Below the pieces are notes generated by a model. It was given only the letters and a program-made list of their open reading frames with translations. It did not search any database and had not been told where the DNA came from. Positions 1-8,950 of a DNA stretch of 64,000 nt are shown here, one piece after another. The position numbers were made by a program, and so were the translations under genes. The stretch spans positions 62,001 through 126,000 of the forward strand of contig JABFRR010000002.1 of the NCBI GenBank assembly GCA_013141065.1. The letters are read 5' to 3'. This stretch comes from Bacteriovoracaceae bacterium (GTDB taxonomy: Bacteria; Bdellovibrionota; Bacteriovoracia; Bacteriovoracales; Bacteriovoracaceae). How positions within the stretch are numbered: the stretch's first letter is position 1; each line of letters begins with the position of its first letter.

Positions 1-1472
1 GTCTCCATCATCAGACCTTCTACATACACTTGATCGCGGGGAATATCGAGTTGGGCGATGACGGATTTCACTGTTTCATAATCAGTGGGAGAAGCGGTGA
101 CAACTAATGCATTATTTTCTTTATCAGAAGTAATTTTAACTTCACTGTTAAAAAGTGTAGCAGTCGTTGCGGCATTAGAGTTAGGAGTCGTGAATCGAGT
201 CAATCCACCTGCAGCACCGGCCCTAGGTGCATTTCCAACTAGAGAAGAAAGAGTTTTTGAAAGTGCCTCTGAGTCACCATAATTCAGGTAATAAACATGA
301 ATTTGACCTGAGCCAGCTGCTACAACTTTAACATCTAGTTTTTCGATAAGCCCACGCAGTTCTCTGGCACCTTCTGAATTTGCCATGGCAATTATAGAGT
401 TGGTTCTTGGCTCTGCAATGATGCGTGAGATATTTGACTGAGTAGTGGAGCTAGTAGAGGAGACTGCTGTATTGGCCCTAGGTGCACCACCTGTTCCATT
501 TTTTAAAATTTTATCGAGAAGTGTTGCAATTTCTTGTGCTGAAGAATTTCTCACTTTTATTATTTGTAGTGATTCTTCGTGTCCTGGAATATCAATAAAT
601 TTAATGAGCTTCATTAAACGATTGATGTGCGTTCCGGTTTCTTGAACGATAACAGTATTTGTCTGCTTAATTTCAATAATTCGTCCATAGCGTGACATAA
701 ATGGTCTAAATGAATTTGCAACTTCTCTTGAATTGACATGCTTTAAAGGAATAATTTGCATGACATAATTTTCAGTATTTGGCGTGTAAGTTCCAGTATA
801 CATAGTTGTAGGACTATAACGAATATCTCGATTGTTCACCAAAGTATAAAAGGCTCCGGATTTAACTAATGAATAGCCATTTATTGAAAGTGCTTGGAGG
901 TAAGCCTTCCATGCATCTCCAATTGTTATTGGAGTGGGGCTCGAAATTGAAATTTTTCCTTTTATATCTTTATCTAAAATGAGATTCAATCCAGTCAGTT
1001 TTTGCATGTGTTTAGTTAAATCTAAGATTGAAACATTGGGAAAATCAAAACTTGTAACAACTTCAGGTCCGAAGGCCGTTTCTGGATTTAAATTGACATA
1101 TTTTTTATCTGCTTTGGCTGCATTGCTACCTCCAGATTTTCTGCCAAAAGCATCAGACCCACCACCACTAGATCCAGAAGATTCGTCAAATGAATCCCCT
1201 GCGATCTCATCGTCTGATTCTTCATCACTACCAACAAAATTTGAAGTATCAACTGAAGGAGAAGCTGATTCAAGTAAGGTATTAGCTGACTTTCCAGTAT
1301 CTGGAATTGTAATTTCACCAGGTGAGCTTGGGCTTGGTGGAGTTGAAACTTTATTAAATTTTGTTTTACTTTTGAATTTATCAAACTGGGCCTTTACTTC
1401 TGGAGAAAGACCCACTGACGATAACAGTATCGTAATAGTGAGTACTTTTGAGAGATAAACATTTTTTTTCAT
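1..1472 (-). CDS. gspD: Type II secretion secretin GspD, 3' end missing
   Basis: Outer-membrane secretin through which folded proteins leave the periplasm. The frame opens at ATG 1472 and runs off the left edge, so about 490 N-terminal residues are present. A basic start with a hydrophobic signal stretch is followed by a Ser/Asp/Gly-rich linker (about residues 35-120) and then the N0-N1-N2 secretin domains. Typical lines such as DFPNVSILDLTKHMQ, VMQIIPLKHVNSREVA and EPRTNSIIAMA are readable. The last visible residues, RDQVYVEGLMME, match the start of the N3/secretin region. It lies 23 bp downstream of gspC on the same strand, so the two are probably one transcript. Family certain; the beta-barrel part lies outside the window. 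Confidence 0.9.
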   Translation of the reverse strand, partial: MKKNVYLSKVLTITILLSSVGLSPEVKAQFDKFKSKTKFNKVSTPPSPSSPGEITIPDTGKSANTLLESASPSVDTSNFVGSDEESDDEIAGDSFDESSGSSGGGSDAFGRKSGGSNAAKADKKYVNLNPETAFGPEVVTSFDFPNVSILDLTKHMQKLTGLNLILDKDIKGKISISSPTPITIGDAWKAYLQALSINGYSLVKSGAFYTLVNNRDIRYSPTTMYTGTYTPNTENYVMQIIPLKHVNSREVANSFRPFMSRYGRIIEIKQTNTVIVQETGTHINRLMKLIKFIDIPGHEESLQIIKVRNSSAQEIATLLDKILKNGTGGAPRANTAVSSTSSTTQSNISRIIAEPRTNSIIAMANSEGARELRGLIEKLDVKVVAAGSGQIHVYYLNYGDSEALSKTLSSLVGNAPRAGAAGGLTRFTTPNSNAATTATLFNSEVKITSDKENNALVVTASPTDYETVKSVIAQLDIPRDQVYVEGLMME

Positions 1473-1495
1473 TTTTGTCGTCCAATTAAATATTT

Positions 1496-2968
1496 TTATT
1501 CAAATCCAAATTCTAAATTTTCATCCATGCCATTGCGTTTTCGACCAATTTGAAATTGATCAATTTCTTTAATTCTTCCAAGAAGTGTCATTAGCTCATT
1601 TAAGTTTTCTATTTTTTTACCATTAATAGAGGTAATGATGTCGTCATTTTGTATATTGAGTTGTGAGTAAATGCTTCCAGGAACAACTTCGGTCATTTTA
1701 AAAGCGAGAGAGCCGTCCGGGTTGTTGATTTGAATCGCCTTTGCTTGCGTTAAGACTTCACTCATGTTGTTGATCATGCTGTCTCTGAATTGGCGTTTTA
1801 TTTTAAAATTATTTCCCACATTTTTAATGTTGGGATTATTACTCTTGAAAAGTTTACTCCCAGCTTGTGGACTCAGGATTTTCATGTTTGTCATTAGTGG
1901 GACGTCTTCTTCTTCGCTAGCTATGTATTCACATTCGCCAGTGTTGAGATTTTTTAATATGACCTTCATTCGATTAATACGCGAAACTTCTACTGATTCA
2001 TTTAACTGTTCACCTTCTCGGACATTGACTAATTCACTTCCTCCGCGAACTTGCACTGAAGCGACAGATTTTACAGAATCTTGAAGGACTATTGTGTCGA
2101 GCAACTTGAGAGGTTCTGACGTTGGTCTTTCAGCGTCGTCACATATGATGTTGCTGATGTCTTTAATGACCTTTACGCTTTCTACTTTATCGGTTTCTTT
2201 AGCATTAAATAGGTTTGTAGACGAAATTCTGTTTAAGTCTTGGAGAGTGGTGTCTGCTTTTTCTATGGGGTTACTTATGTTACTGCGAACACTTGAAACG
2301 ATCGGTGCAGACTTTGAAATAAAGAGAGCCGTATTTTTACCAATTAAATAAGTGGAAATAATGACGAGGGCAATAATAAAAACCCCGTGAATCTTTCCCC
2401 GAGAGTAAGGCGAGAAAAAGCGGAGAATAAAATCATCCCAACTGAGCTTGTCGAGTTTTTCAAGGGCTTTTTTCTTGTTGATATTTTTTTTAAAATTCTC
2501 TTTAATGTTTTCTTTAGTAAAAGTATTTTTGAAAGAGGGAAATTTAAATCTAAATTTTTCTTTTGGTTTTTCGGGTGGTTCTAATTCGTTAAAGGACATG
2601 TTGGCATCAGTTTTCTCTTCACCGATATTGTCATTTACTAACTGAGAATTTTTTTCTCGAAATTGTTGTATGTTAAAATCACTTAGAGTTTTTTCAGCAA
2701 AATCTTCTGGATTATCATCTTTATAGTCGTTGTCTTTATCATTTTCGTTACTGTTTTCTTTATAGACGAGGGTGGCTTCTTCTGGTTCTTGAGACTCTGT
2801 TGCCATTGAATCGAGTTCTTCATCATGCTCTTGAAGTTCTTGATGTTGATATTCTTGGTTGTTATCCGCATGAGATTCAGCGAGAATCTCAGGTGAAATT
2901 TCTTCACTTATAGGTTTTGATTTTTTAAATCGATCCAGGAATTTAAAATTGAAGTTAAATTTTTTCAT
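1496..2968 (-). CDS. gspC: Type II secretion inner-membrane protein GspC, PDZ-containing
   Basis: Links the type II secretion inner-membrane platform to the secretin. One membrane segment lies near residues 192-215 (VFIIALVIISTYLIG). It is preceded by an unusually long acidic, Asn/Glu-rich cytoplasmic region of about 190 residues; most GspC proteins have a short one. A homology-region-like domain follows, and the C-terminus (about 400-485) is a PDZ domain with SIYSQLNIQNDDIITSINGK. Order gspC-gspD matches standard type II operons. The assignment rests on membrane topology, PDZ and position beside gspD, because GspC sequences diverge quickly. Confidence 0.82.
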   Translation of the reverse strand: MKKFNFNFKFLDRFKKSKPISEEISPEILAESHADNNQEYQHQELQEHDEELDSMATESQEPEEATLVYKENSNENDKDNDYKDDNPEDFAEKTLSDFNIQQFREKNSQLVNDNIGEEKTDANMSFNELEPPEKPKEKFRFKFPSFKNTFTKENIKENFKKNINKKKALEKLDKLSWDDFILRFFSPYSRGKIHGVFIIALVIISTYLIGKNTALFISKSAPIVSSVRSNISNPIEKADTTLQDLNRISSTNLFNAKETDKVESVKVIKDISNIICDDAERPTSEPLKLLDTIVLQDSVKSVASVQVRGGSELVNVREGEQLNESVEVSRINRMKVILKNLNTGECEYIASEEEDVPLMTNMKILSPQAGSKLFKSNNPNIKNVGNNFKIKRQFRDSMINNMSEVLTQAKAIQINNPDGSLAFKMTEVVPGSIYSQLNIQNDDIITSINGKKIENLNELMTLLGRIKEIDQFQIGRKRNGMDENLEFGFE

Positions 2969-3200
2969 TTATGTTCACATCCATGTCAACTTTAGGAAAT
3001 TGCGGGCCAATGCCTTAATCTCACCATTCCTTGGCGAATTATTTTTCTTTCTTCTATTCTAAGAACTTAGGCTATTCATAGCAATAAGATTTTTATACTT
3101 GATTATTTTATTTTGAAAATACTTTTCATTTCTCTTTTTATAAAGATTGAGTATCCTTGTTTTAATATAGGTTTTTTTTAAAATACAAAGGTGATTAAAA
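2969..3200. promoter_or_regulatory. Divergent intergenic region between gspC and the acyl-CoA dehydrogenase
   Basis: 232 bp of very AT-rich DNA between divergent genes, so it must hold the start signals for both. No convincing -35/-10 pair or operator palindrome was picked out by eye. Immediately before the dehydrogenase ATG the sequence AAAGGTGATT is a reasonable ribosome binding site. Confidence 0.4.
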
Positions 3201-4970
3201 ATGGCAAGTACTCCAAGTGGACAAATGGAATCAATCGTAGGCTCTTTCTTTTTTGGCGAAATCCAAGAAAATCTTATTTTTCCGTTTCCCCATTTTTCGG
3301 ATGCTCAAGTCGAGCTCGCAAAAGAGATGACATCAGCAGTTGATCAATTTGCTAAAGATAATATCGATGGAGAAAAATTTGATAAAGAAGCTCACTTGCC
3401 AATCGAAGTGATCAAAGGCTTATCAGAAATGGGTCTCTTGGGTTTAGGAGTTCCAGAGGATCTTGGTGGATTAGGCCTTGATTATTCACTCTATTGCCGA
3501 GTTTTTGCACAAGTGGCCGCTCATGATGGTGCCGTTGCAACAATGATAGGCGCGCACCAATCGATTGGGTACCGAGCTTTGTTAAACGAAGGAACTGACG
3601 AGCAAAAAAAGAAGTGGCTTCCTAAATTAGCGACAGGGGAAGTTATCGCAGCTTTTTGTTTAACTGAACCAGGTTCAGGATCAGATGCATACTCAATTAA
3701 AACAAAAGCAGTAGATAATAAAAATGGAACTTATACCATCACTGGACAAAAACTTTGGATCACTAATGGTGGTCTTGCTGGTTTTTATTCTGTGTTTTGT
3801 AAAACAGACCATGAAATTGAAGGAAAGATTGTGGAAAAAATTTCCTGCTTCATTGTTGAAGGCGGAAGTGCAGGTCTGTCATTTGGTGAAAAAGAAAATA
3901 AAATGGGAATCAGGGCCAGTGAAACGAGAGCGGTTTATTTTGATAAAGTTATTGTTCCGAAAGAAAATATCATTGGAGAATTAGGTAAAGGATTCAAAAT
4001 TGCCATGAATGTTTTGAATTCTGGTCGTCTTTCTCTCGGTGCTGGTTGTGTTTCAGGAATGAAAATGATTCTTGATTTGGCAACTAACCATGCAACAAAC
4101 CGCAAGCAATTTGACCGGCCCATTGCCGAATTTGGACTTATTCAAGAAAAACTCACAAAAATGGCAGCGATGACATATGCAGCTGAAAGTGTGGTTTATC
4201 TTTCTACAGGCAATATGATTAAAGGGATGAATGACTATTATATGGAGACGGCTGTCTGTAAAATTTACGGATCGGAGTCATTCTGGGCCACTATCGACAT
4301 GGCCATGCAGATTGCAGCAGGTAATGGTTACATGAAAGAGTATCCTTATGAAAGAATTATGCGTGACTGTCGTATCAATATGATTTTTGAAGGAACAAAC
4401 GAAATTCTTCGTTGTCTTTTGGCATTATCAGGAGTGAGAGGTCCATCTGAGGACATGAAAGAACTTGGTAAGATTTCAGAAGTTTCAAGTGCATTACAAG
4501 ATCCGATTAAGTCTCTTGGCGTTTTTACAAAATTTGCCAGAAAAAGAATGTCCCATATGATGGGTTCTAAAACCTTAACTAAGGCACATCCTGAATTGAA
4601 AGAACAAGCTGAAAAATTTTCTTCAATGCTTGGAAAATTTGCCATCGCAGTCGAAGACACTCTGATTAAATATGGTAAAAAAATTGTCGATAACGAGCTC
4701 CCACAAGGAAGACTAGCTGATATGGTTATAGAGCTTTACGTAATTATTTCAGTCATCTCTCGTACGACTGCGATATTAAATAGTTCAAAAGCCACTCAAG
4801 AGCAAAAAGACTATGTCCTTCGATTAACGAAATACATTTGTAATGATTCAGGTAGAAAAATCCGAAGAAATTTAAAAGCTGTCTCAAAAAATAACGACAA
4901 GCTTATTAGTAAAATTTCTGAATCAGTTGTCAAAGCAGGTGGATACGGCCTTGATATTATCGAGTTTTAA
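3201..4970 (+). CDS. Acyl-CoA dehydrogenase, very-long-chain (VLCAD/ACAD9-like) type
   Basis: FAD enzyme for the first step of fatty-acid beta-oxidation. At 589 residues it is longer than the usual 380-residue family members. The extra C-terminal helical domain (about residues 430-589) is the VLCAD/ACAD9 layout. FAD/substrate motifs are intact: CLTEPGSGSDAYS (about 155-167), WITNGG, and RIMRDCRINMIFEGTNEILR, in which the Glu of FEGTNE is the expected catalytic base. The first 35 residues are an extension before the dehydrogenase domain starts. An FG-GAP lipoprotein gene overlaps its 3' end. Confidence 0.92.
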   Translation: MASTPSGQMESIVGSFFFGEIQENLIFPFPHFSDAQVELAKEMTSAVDQFAKDNIDGEKFDKEAHLPIEVIKGLSEMGLLGLGVPEDLGGLGLDYSLYCRVFAQVAAHDGAVATMIGAHQSIGYRALLNEGTDEQKKKWLPKLATGEVIAAFCLTEPGSGSDAYSIKTKAVDNKNGTYTITGQKLWITNGGLAGFYSVFCKTDHEIEGKIVEKISCFIVEGGSAGLSFGEKENKMGIRASETRAVYFDKVIVPKENIIGELGKGFKIAMNVLNSGRLSLGAGCVSGMKMILDLATNHATNRKQFDRPIAEFGLIQEKLTKMAAMTYAAESVVYLSTGNMIKGMNDYYMETAVCKIYGSESFWATIDMAMQIAAGNGYMKEYPYERIMRDCRINMIFEGTNEILRCLLALSGVRGPSEDMKELGKISEVSSALQDPIKSLGVFTKFARKRMSHMMGSKTLTKAHPELKEQAEKFSSMLGKFAIAVEDTLIKYGKKIVDNELPQGRLADMVIELYVIISVISRTTAILNSSKATQEQKDYVLRLTKYICNDSGRKIRRNLKAVSKNNDKLISKISESVVKAGGYGLDIIEF

Positions 4971-6714
4971 TCAATTGAAATATTTTTTTTTATTTTTGCC
5001 CGTAATTATTTTTACGGGCTGTGCTGATAAAAAAATTGTCGCTTTTAAAGAAATTGGCTGTCCTCGGGAGCAGTCAATTCCCTATGAGTTAGGCCCAGAA
5101 AAGAGCAATCCACTTTTTTTAGAAAAAACTGAAGAATATGGATTAAAAGGAGTTCAAGCCGTTCATTTGTATGTCGCTGATGTGAATCGTGATGGTTCTT
5201 CAGATTTAATAACACTAGATGATTTTAGTGCTGCTCCAAAATTTTATTTTTTTAACAAAAAAGAAAAAAAATTTTTCTTAGCTGAAAATCCCTTTCAAGA
5301 AATAGTCAGAGCAAGTTATCTTCTTTTTCTTGATCTCAATCATGACCAAATTTTAGATGTGATCGTTGGAAGCCTCAATCAAAAATCAGAAATTACTCAA
5401 TTCCCAACGCGGATTTTTCAAGGTCAAATCCAAAATGGTAAATTAACTTATTTACAAAAATCGGTTCTTCCCACAGGACTTTCTCCGACGGCCAGTATTG
5501 CCCCCTTAGATTTTAATCTCGATGGTGAAATGGATCTTTATTTGGCCAATTGGTTTTCTCAAAATGACCAATCTCCAAAGCCAGTTCCTGATTCACTTTT
5601 TAAAGGTGAAGGATTCACTTTTTCTGATGTTGGAAGTCAGCTCAAGAGCGAATATGATTTTAATAAAGCAGAAAAAAATTATCCGAACTCTACACCTACC
5701 TTTGGCGCTTCCGTTTGTGATGTGGACAAAAATGGATACCCGGATATTCTTACTAATAACTCAAATGGATATTACAATAAGCTCTGGCTAAATATTGATG
5801 GAAATAATTTTGTTAATTATGCTACTGAATCAGGTTATGGAGCAGACAGTGAAGGTTCCGCCCAATCTAAGGAAGGGGGTAATTCATTTTTTAGTCTCTG
5901 TGGTGACTATAACAATGATGAAATTGTAGACATCGTCGTTGGAAATCTTTCAAAGGATTCAGACCCAGACTCTCGAGATAAATCAGCCGTACTCACCGGT
6001 TCATCTAGGATGTTTCCTCCCAAATTTTATCGTTCAGAATTCTATCAACTAGAAGACTCTACCAAGTGGTCTGAAGGTATTAGAAGAGGAGCGTGGATAG
6101 ATTATAATTTAGATGGATTGAGTGATTTGTTAATCGCTAATTCGGGGTTTCCTCCTACTTCTCGATTGGTATTTTTTGAGCAGCAAGCTGATCATGCCTT
6201 TGAAGATAAAGCTAAAGATTATGGAGTGAATTTGATGAATCCCTCAGGGATCGTGACCATTGATTTAAATGGGGATGGAGTGATGGATTTTATTTCTGGC
6301 CAAAGTAAAGTAAGGGCCGGAGAAATTAATTCTAGGATTTATGTTTTTGAAAATCAATTCAAGAGGACAACACAAAAATCCTTGCGATTTTATCTCCAAG
6401 GAAAAAAGGCTAACTCTCAAGGTCTTTCTTCAACACTAAAATTAAAAACAAACAAAAAAAAGTATTTTGCTGAAGCTAATTATATCTATGGCTCACTTCC
6501 ATCCCAAAATGAAGAGGGAGTTTATTTTGCTTTTAATAGTGAATTGCCACAAGAGCTTGAAGTAAGGTGGAGTCTTGGAACGATTGATAGATTGGGTCGG
6601 ATATTACCTGTAGTAAAAAAATATAATTTACAGAAGTTTCAAAAATCTGGTCATTACAATCTCAATGTCTGTGAAGATGGACGAATTCTTGCTAGAAGTA
6701 AGAACTGTTATTGA
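4951..6714 (+). CDS. Lipoprotein with seven FG-GAP/VCBS repeats (CRTAC1/ASPIC-like)
   Basis: Probably an outer-membrane or surface lipoprotein with a beta-propeller. I chose TTG 4951 because AGGTGG lies 8 bases upstream and the product then starts with a compact signal ending in the lipobox IFTGC; TTG 4975 is an alternative. Seven Ca-binding-like repeats are visible, for example DVNRDGSSDL, DLNHDQILDV, DFNLDGEMDL, DVDKNGYPDI, DYNNDEIVDI, DYNLDGLSDL and DLNGDGVMDF. The last 100 residues look like the ASPIC/UnbV domain that often ends such propellers. The start overlaps the dehydrogenase stop by 20 bases, implying translational coupling. Ligand unknown. Confidence 0.8.
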   Translation: MILSSFNQLKYFFLFLPVIIFTGCADKKIVAFKEIGCPREQSIPYELGPEKSNPLFLEKTEEYGLKGVQAVHLYVADVNRDGSSDLITLDDFSAAPKFYFFNKKEKKFFLAENPFQEIVRASYLLFLDLNHDQILDVIVGSLNQKSEITQFPTRIFQGQIQNGKLTYLQKSVLPTGLSPTASIAPLDFNLDGEMDLYLANWFSQNDQSPKPVPDSLFKGEGFTFSDVGSQLKSEYDFNKAEKNYPNSTPTFGASVCDVDKNGYPDILTNNSNGYYNKLWLNIDGNNFVNYATESGYGADSEGSAQSKEGGNSFFSLCGDYNNDEIVDIVVGNLSKDSDPDSRDKSAVLTGSSRMFPPKFYRSEFYQLEDSTKWSEGIRRGAWIDYNLDGLSDLLIANSGFPPTSRLVFFEQQADHAFEDKAKDYGVNLMNPSGIVTIDLNGDGVMDFISGQSKVRAGEINSRIYVFENQFKRTTQKSLRFYLQGKKANSQGLSSTLKLKTNKKKYFAEANYIYGSLPSQNEEGVYFAFNSELPQELEVRWSLGTIDRLGRILPVVKKYNLQKFQKSGHYNLNVCEDGRILARSKNCY

Positions 6715-6728
6715 AAATTTTAAAGATA

Positions 6729-6745
6729 TTCGGACACAATCCGAA
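6729..6745 (+). other. Short hairpin just before the next start codon
   Basis: Perfect 6-bp inverted repeat TTCGGA/TCCGAA with a 5-nt CACAA loop, 8 bases before ATG 6754. No T-run follows, so it is not a standard terminator. It occupies the place where a ribosome binding site is expected, and none is obvious for the next gene. Confidence 0.35.
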
Positions 6746-6753
6746 AGTCTTAT

Positions 6754-7611
6754 ATGAATAAAATCACTTTTTTTATTTTTGTCTCTTTTTTTCTCCAAAG
6801 CTGTTCTTTGGCCCCCGTCCAAGATCGACAAGTTGCCAGTTATCAGACTTGTTTAGAAATGATGAATTCTATTATTCAATATACGCCCTATTATGGTTAT
6901 GGAACAAAAAGTTTTCAAACCGCAAAATCACTTGATGCACTGGAAGCACTTTATGGTAATGAGTCGTTAATTGATATACAACTGCGATTGAGTCAAGCAG
7001 AGATCAAGTCAAATAATAAGCATGTTGTTGAACTGCTTAATTCTGAATTAAAACTTGAGGCCATTGAAGGAAAAAATTTAAAATCGAGTGAAAAAGATGC
7101 ACAATTTATTTATGAGGCATTGGAAAATAATTATGTTCACAAAAAACATGATTGTTATGACCCAAAAGGAACAATTGGATTTTGTTTTGGAAGAGCGACA
7201 ATAGCGCATATGGAAGCCATTGTGAGAAATACTCACCCAGGAGCTATTCGTAAAATTTGGATTGCTGGTGACATGGGAAAGTGGGGGCATCATGTTGCTA
7301 CGATGATCTACACGGTTAATGGTTGGAGAGTTTTGGATACCAACTTAGGTAAGGTTGTGACAGTTGATGTATGGCTAAAAACCTATATGCCAATGAAACA
7401 AGGGCCGAAAGATATTATGGTTTTTGTGACCCAAGCTGGTCGTTTTGGGCCTTATGATAATAAGCCCTATAATGCTATAGATCTTTTTAATACTCAAAGT
7501 GAAGATTACGATCGGGCGAAAGATTTTTTTCAAGGTTATTTTTATGACTATTTTGAAAGCTTAGACAATATCAAAAACAAGCCTTTGATTACTCCTAAAA
7601 AAAGTATTTAA
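6754..7611 (+). CDS. Lipoprotein with a possible Cys-His-Asp (papain/transglutaminase-like) domain
   Basis: 285 residues. The N-terminus is a lipoprotein signal with lipobox LQSC. The middle has three conserved-looking stations in the order expected of a transglutaminase or protein-glutaminase fold: Cys in GFCFGRA (about residue 148), His in KWGHHVATMIY (about 180) and Asp in WRVLDTNLGK (about 195). The remainder is helical with no recognised domain. No clear ribosome binding site precedes ATG 6754. It sits directly downstream of the FG-GAP lipoprotein in the same direction. Family inferred from motif order only; it may be catalytically inert. Confidence 0.6.
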   Translation: MNKITFFIFVSFFLQSCSLAPVQDRQVASYQTCLEMMNSIIQYTPYYGYGTKSFQTAKSLDALEALYGNESLIDIQLRLSQAEIKSNNKHVVELLNSELKLEAIEGKNLKSSEKDAQFIYEALENNYVHKKHDCYDPKGTIGFCFGRATIAHMEAIVRNTHPGAIRKIWIAGDMGKWGHHVATMIYTVNGWRVLDTNLGKVVTVDVWLKTYMPMKQGPKDIMVFVTQAGRFGPYDNKPYNAIDLFNTQSEDYDRAKDFFQGYFYDYFESLDNIKNKPLITPKKSI

Positions 7612-7619
7612 ATTTAAAA

Positions 7620-8429
7620 TTACGCTTTATTTTTTTTAATAATATCAGCTAAGAGCTTAATTCTTTCGGGCATCTTTTTATAATTAAGTGTGCTCATATA
7701 AATTTGTGAAGAAGGAAGTCCAGGCACTTCTTGAATTTTTACCTGATCATCTTTTTTAATAAGATGATCAGGTACAATGGCCAATCCTACATCATTTTTT
7801 ACCAAGGAAATGATAGAGCTAAACGAATCCACCATGATGATTGATTCACTTTTAGTCTTTGATATTTTAAAAAGATGATCATTGTTAGAAAAGACTATCC
7901 AGCGGTGTTCATTGATTTTTTTTCGATTAATTTCATTTTTAGAAATAAGCACCAGTTTTTCTTCAAATAGTTTTAATGAAGTGATGAGCTCTGATTGGAT
8001 ATTTTCAACACCAAAAATCACATCAAATTTACTTTCTTCGATGCCAGTTTTTAACTCAGGCATATCTGCAACATGAACTGTCACGTCTCTTTTTTGTTGA
8101 TTTAAGTATTCAGTTAAAAGAGGAGTGAACCAATTTTTTAATAATCCCTCTAAAATACCAATACTGAGAGGAAGTTTATCTTCTCGTTGAAAAATTTGTA
8201 AGCTCGTTTTTTCAAAACTTTGAGAAGCCAAGAACAGTTCTTTGCCTTTTTCGGAGAGGATAACTTTTTTACTTGAACGAATAATCAGTTCTTCTTGAAG
8301 TGAATCTTCAAGGAGTTTTATTTGTCGGCTTACGGCCGACTGGGCAATGTTGAGTTCTTCTGCAGCTTTAGAAAAGCTTGAATATTTAGCAGTCAACATG
8401 AAAGCCTTTAGATATCGAAAGTCGAGCAT
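7620..8429 (-). CDS. LysR-family transcriptional regulator
   Basis: N-terminal winged helix-turn-helix with the LysR signature: YLKAFMLTAKYSSFSKAAEELNIAQSAVSRQIKLLE in outline, residues 5-45. The type 2 periplasmic-binding-like effector domain follows. At 269 residues it is slightly short for the family (about 300). ATG 8429 lies one base past the stop of the A-type Fe-S-like gene, so the two are translated from one message. Target genes and effector cannot be told from sequence. It converges with the preceding lipoprotein gene (8-bp gap). Confidence 0.88.
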   Translation of the reverse strand: MLDFRYLKAFMLTAKYSSFSKAAEELNIAQSAVSRQIKLLEDSLQEELIIRSSKKVILSEKGKELFLASQSFEKTSLQIFQREDKLPLSIGILEGLLKNWFTPLLTEYLNQQKRDVTVHVADMPELKTGIEESKFDVIFGVENIQSELITSLKLFEEKLVLISKNEINRKKINEHRWIVFSNNDHLFKISKTKSESIIMVDSFSSIISLVKNDVGLAIVPDHLIKKDDQVKIQEVPGLPSSQIYMSTLNYKKMPERIKLLADIIKKNKA

Positions 8430-8430
8430 A

Positions 8431-8850
8431 TTAAATATCCTTTAAAACGGGAGGTGTTTTTTCTGGGCTTGCTCGCCAAAATTTACCTTTGAACTCACTT
8501 TGAGAATGATTAGTTATGACAAAACCTTCTGCATCGTGATTAAAGTCTTGGATGAAATCAACAGAGGCTTCTTGTAAGTAAAAACCTGCAAATGGATCGA
8601 TAATAACAAAGACATCTTCCTCACTATTGGCAATGCGAATAAGAAAGTCATCTTCTTGAAGATCGGTAAAACCAGCAGCATAAGTAAAACCTTCACAACC
8701 TTTGCCACTCACTACAATTCGAAAATACTTACCTGCTAATGTAAAATCATTTTGAATAATGAGTTTGAGTTGGCTTAAGGCCCGTTCCGTGAACATGATG
8801 AGGGGAGGGACGACGAGGTCTTTGTTGACTTTATTTTGTTTGAAACTCAT
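8431..8850 (-). CDS. HesB/IscA-like (A-type Fe-S carrier fold) protein lacking the C-terminal Cys pair
   Basis: 139 residues with the A-type fold pattern: ALSQLKLII, FRIVVSGKGCEGFTYAAGF (first Cys present, about residue 55), then FVIIDPFAGFYLQEASVDF. Canonical IscA/ErpA proteins end with a Cys-Gly-Cys that binds iron or the cluster. Here the same place reads NHSQSEFKGKFW, with no Cys. It is cotranscribed with a LysR regulator rather than an isc/suf operon. It may be a non-cluster-binding derivative, or bind using only the first Cys. Confidence 0.72.
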   Translation of the reverse strand: MSFKQNKVNKDLVVPPLIMFTERALSQLKLIIQNDFTLAGKYFRIVVSGKGCEGFTYAAGFTDLQEDDFLIRIANSEEDVFVIIDPFAGFYLQEASVDFIQDFNHDAEGFVITNHSQSEFKGKFWRASPEKTPPVLKDI

Positions 8851-8950
8851 GTGAAATTTCCATGCGAAAACTATTCGTTAGTGTTAATGTATGCGACAAC
8901 TGTAACTATCCAACCAAAAAAGATTTTACAAGTCAAAAAAGGATATTTTT

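Noticed and set aside
1088..1384. Minus-strand frame overlapping gspD
   Set aside because: Low-complexity Gln/Leu-rich shadow of the Ser-rich gspD linker in another frame; the gspD frame is clearly coding.
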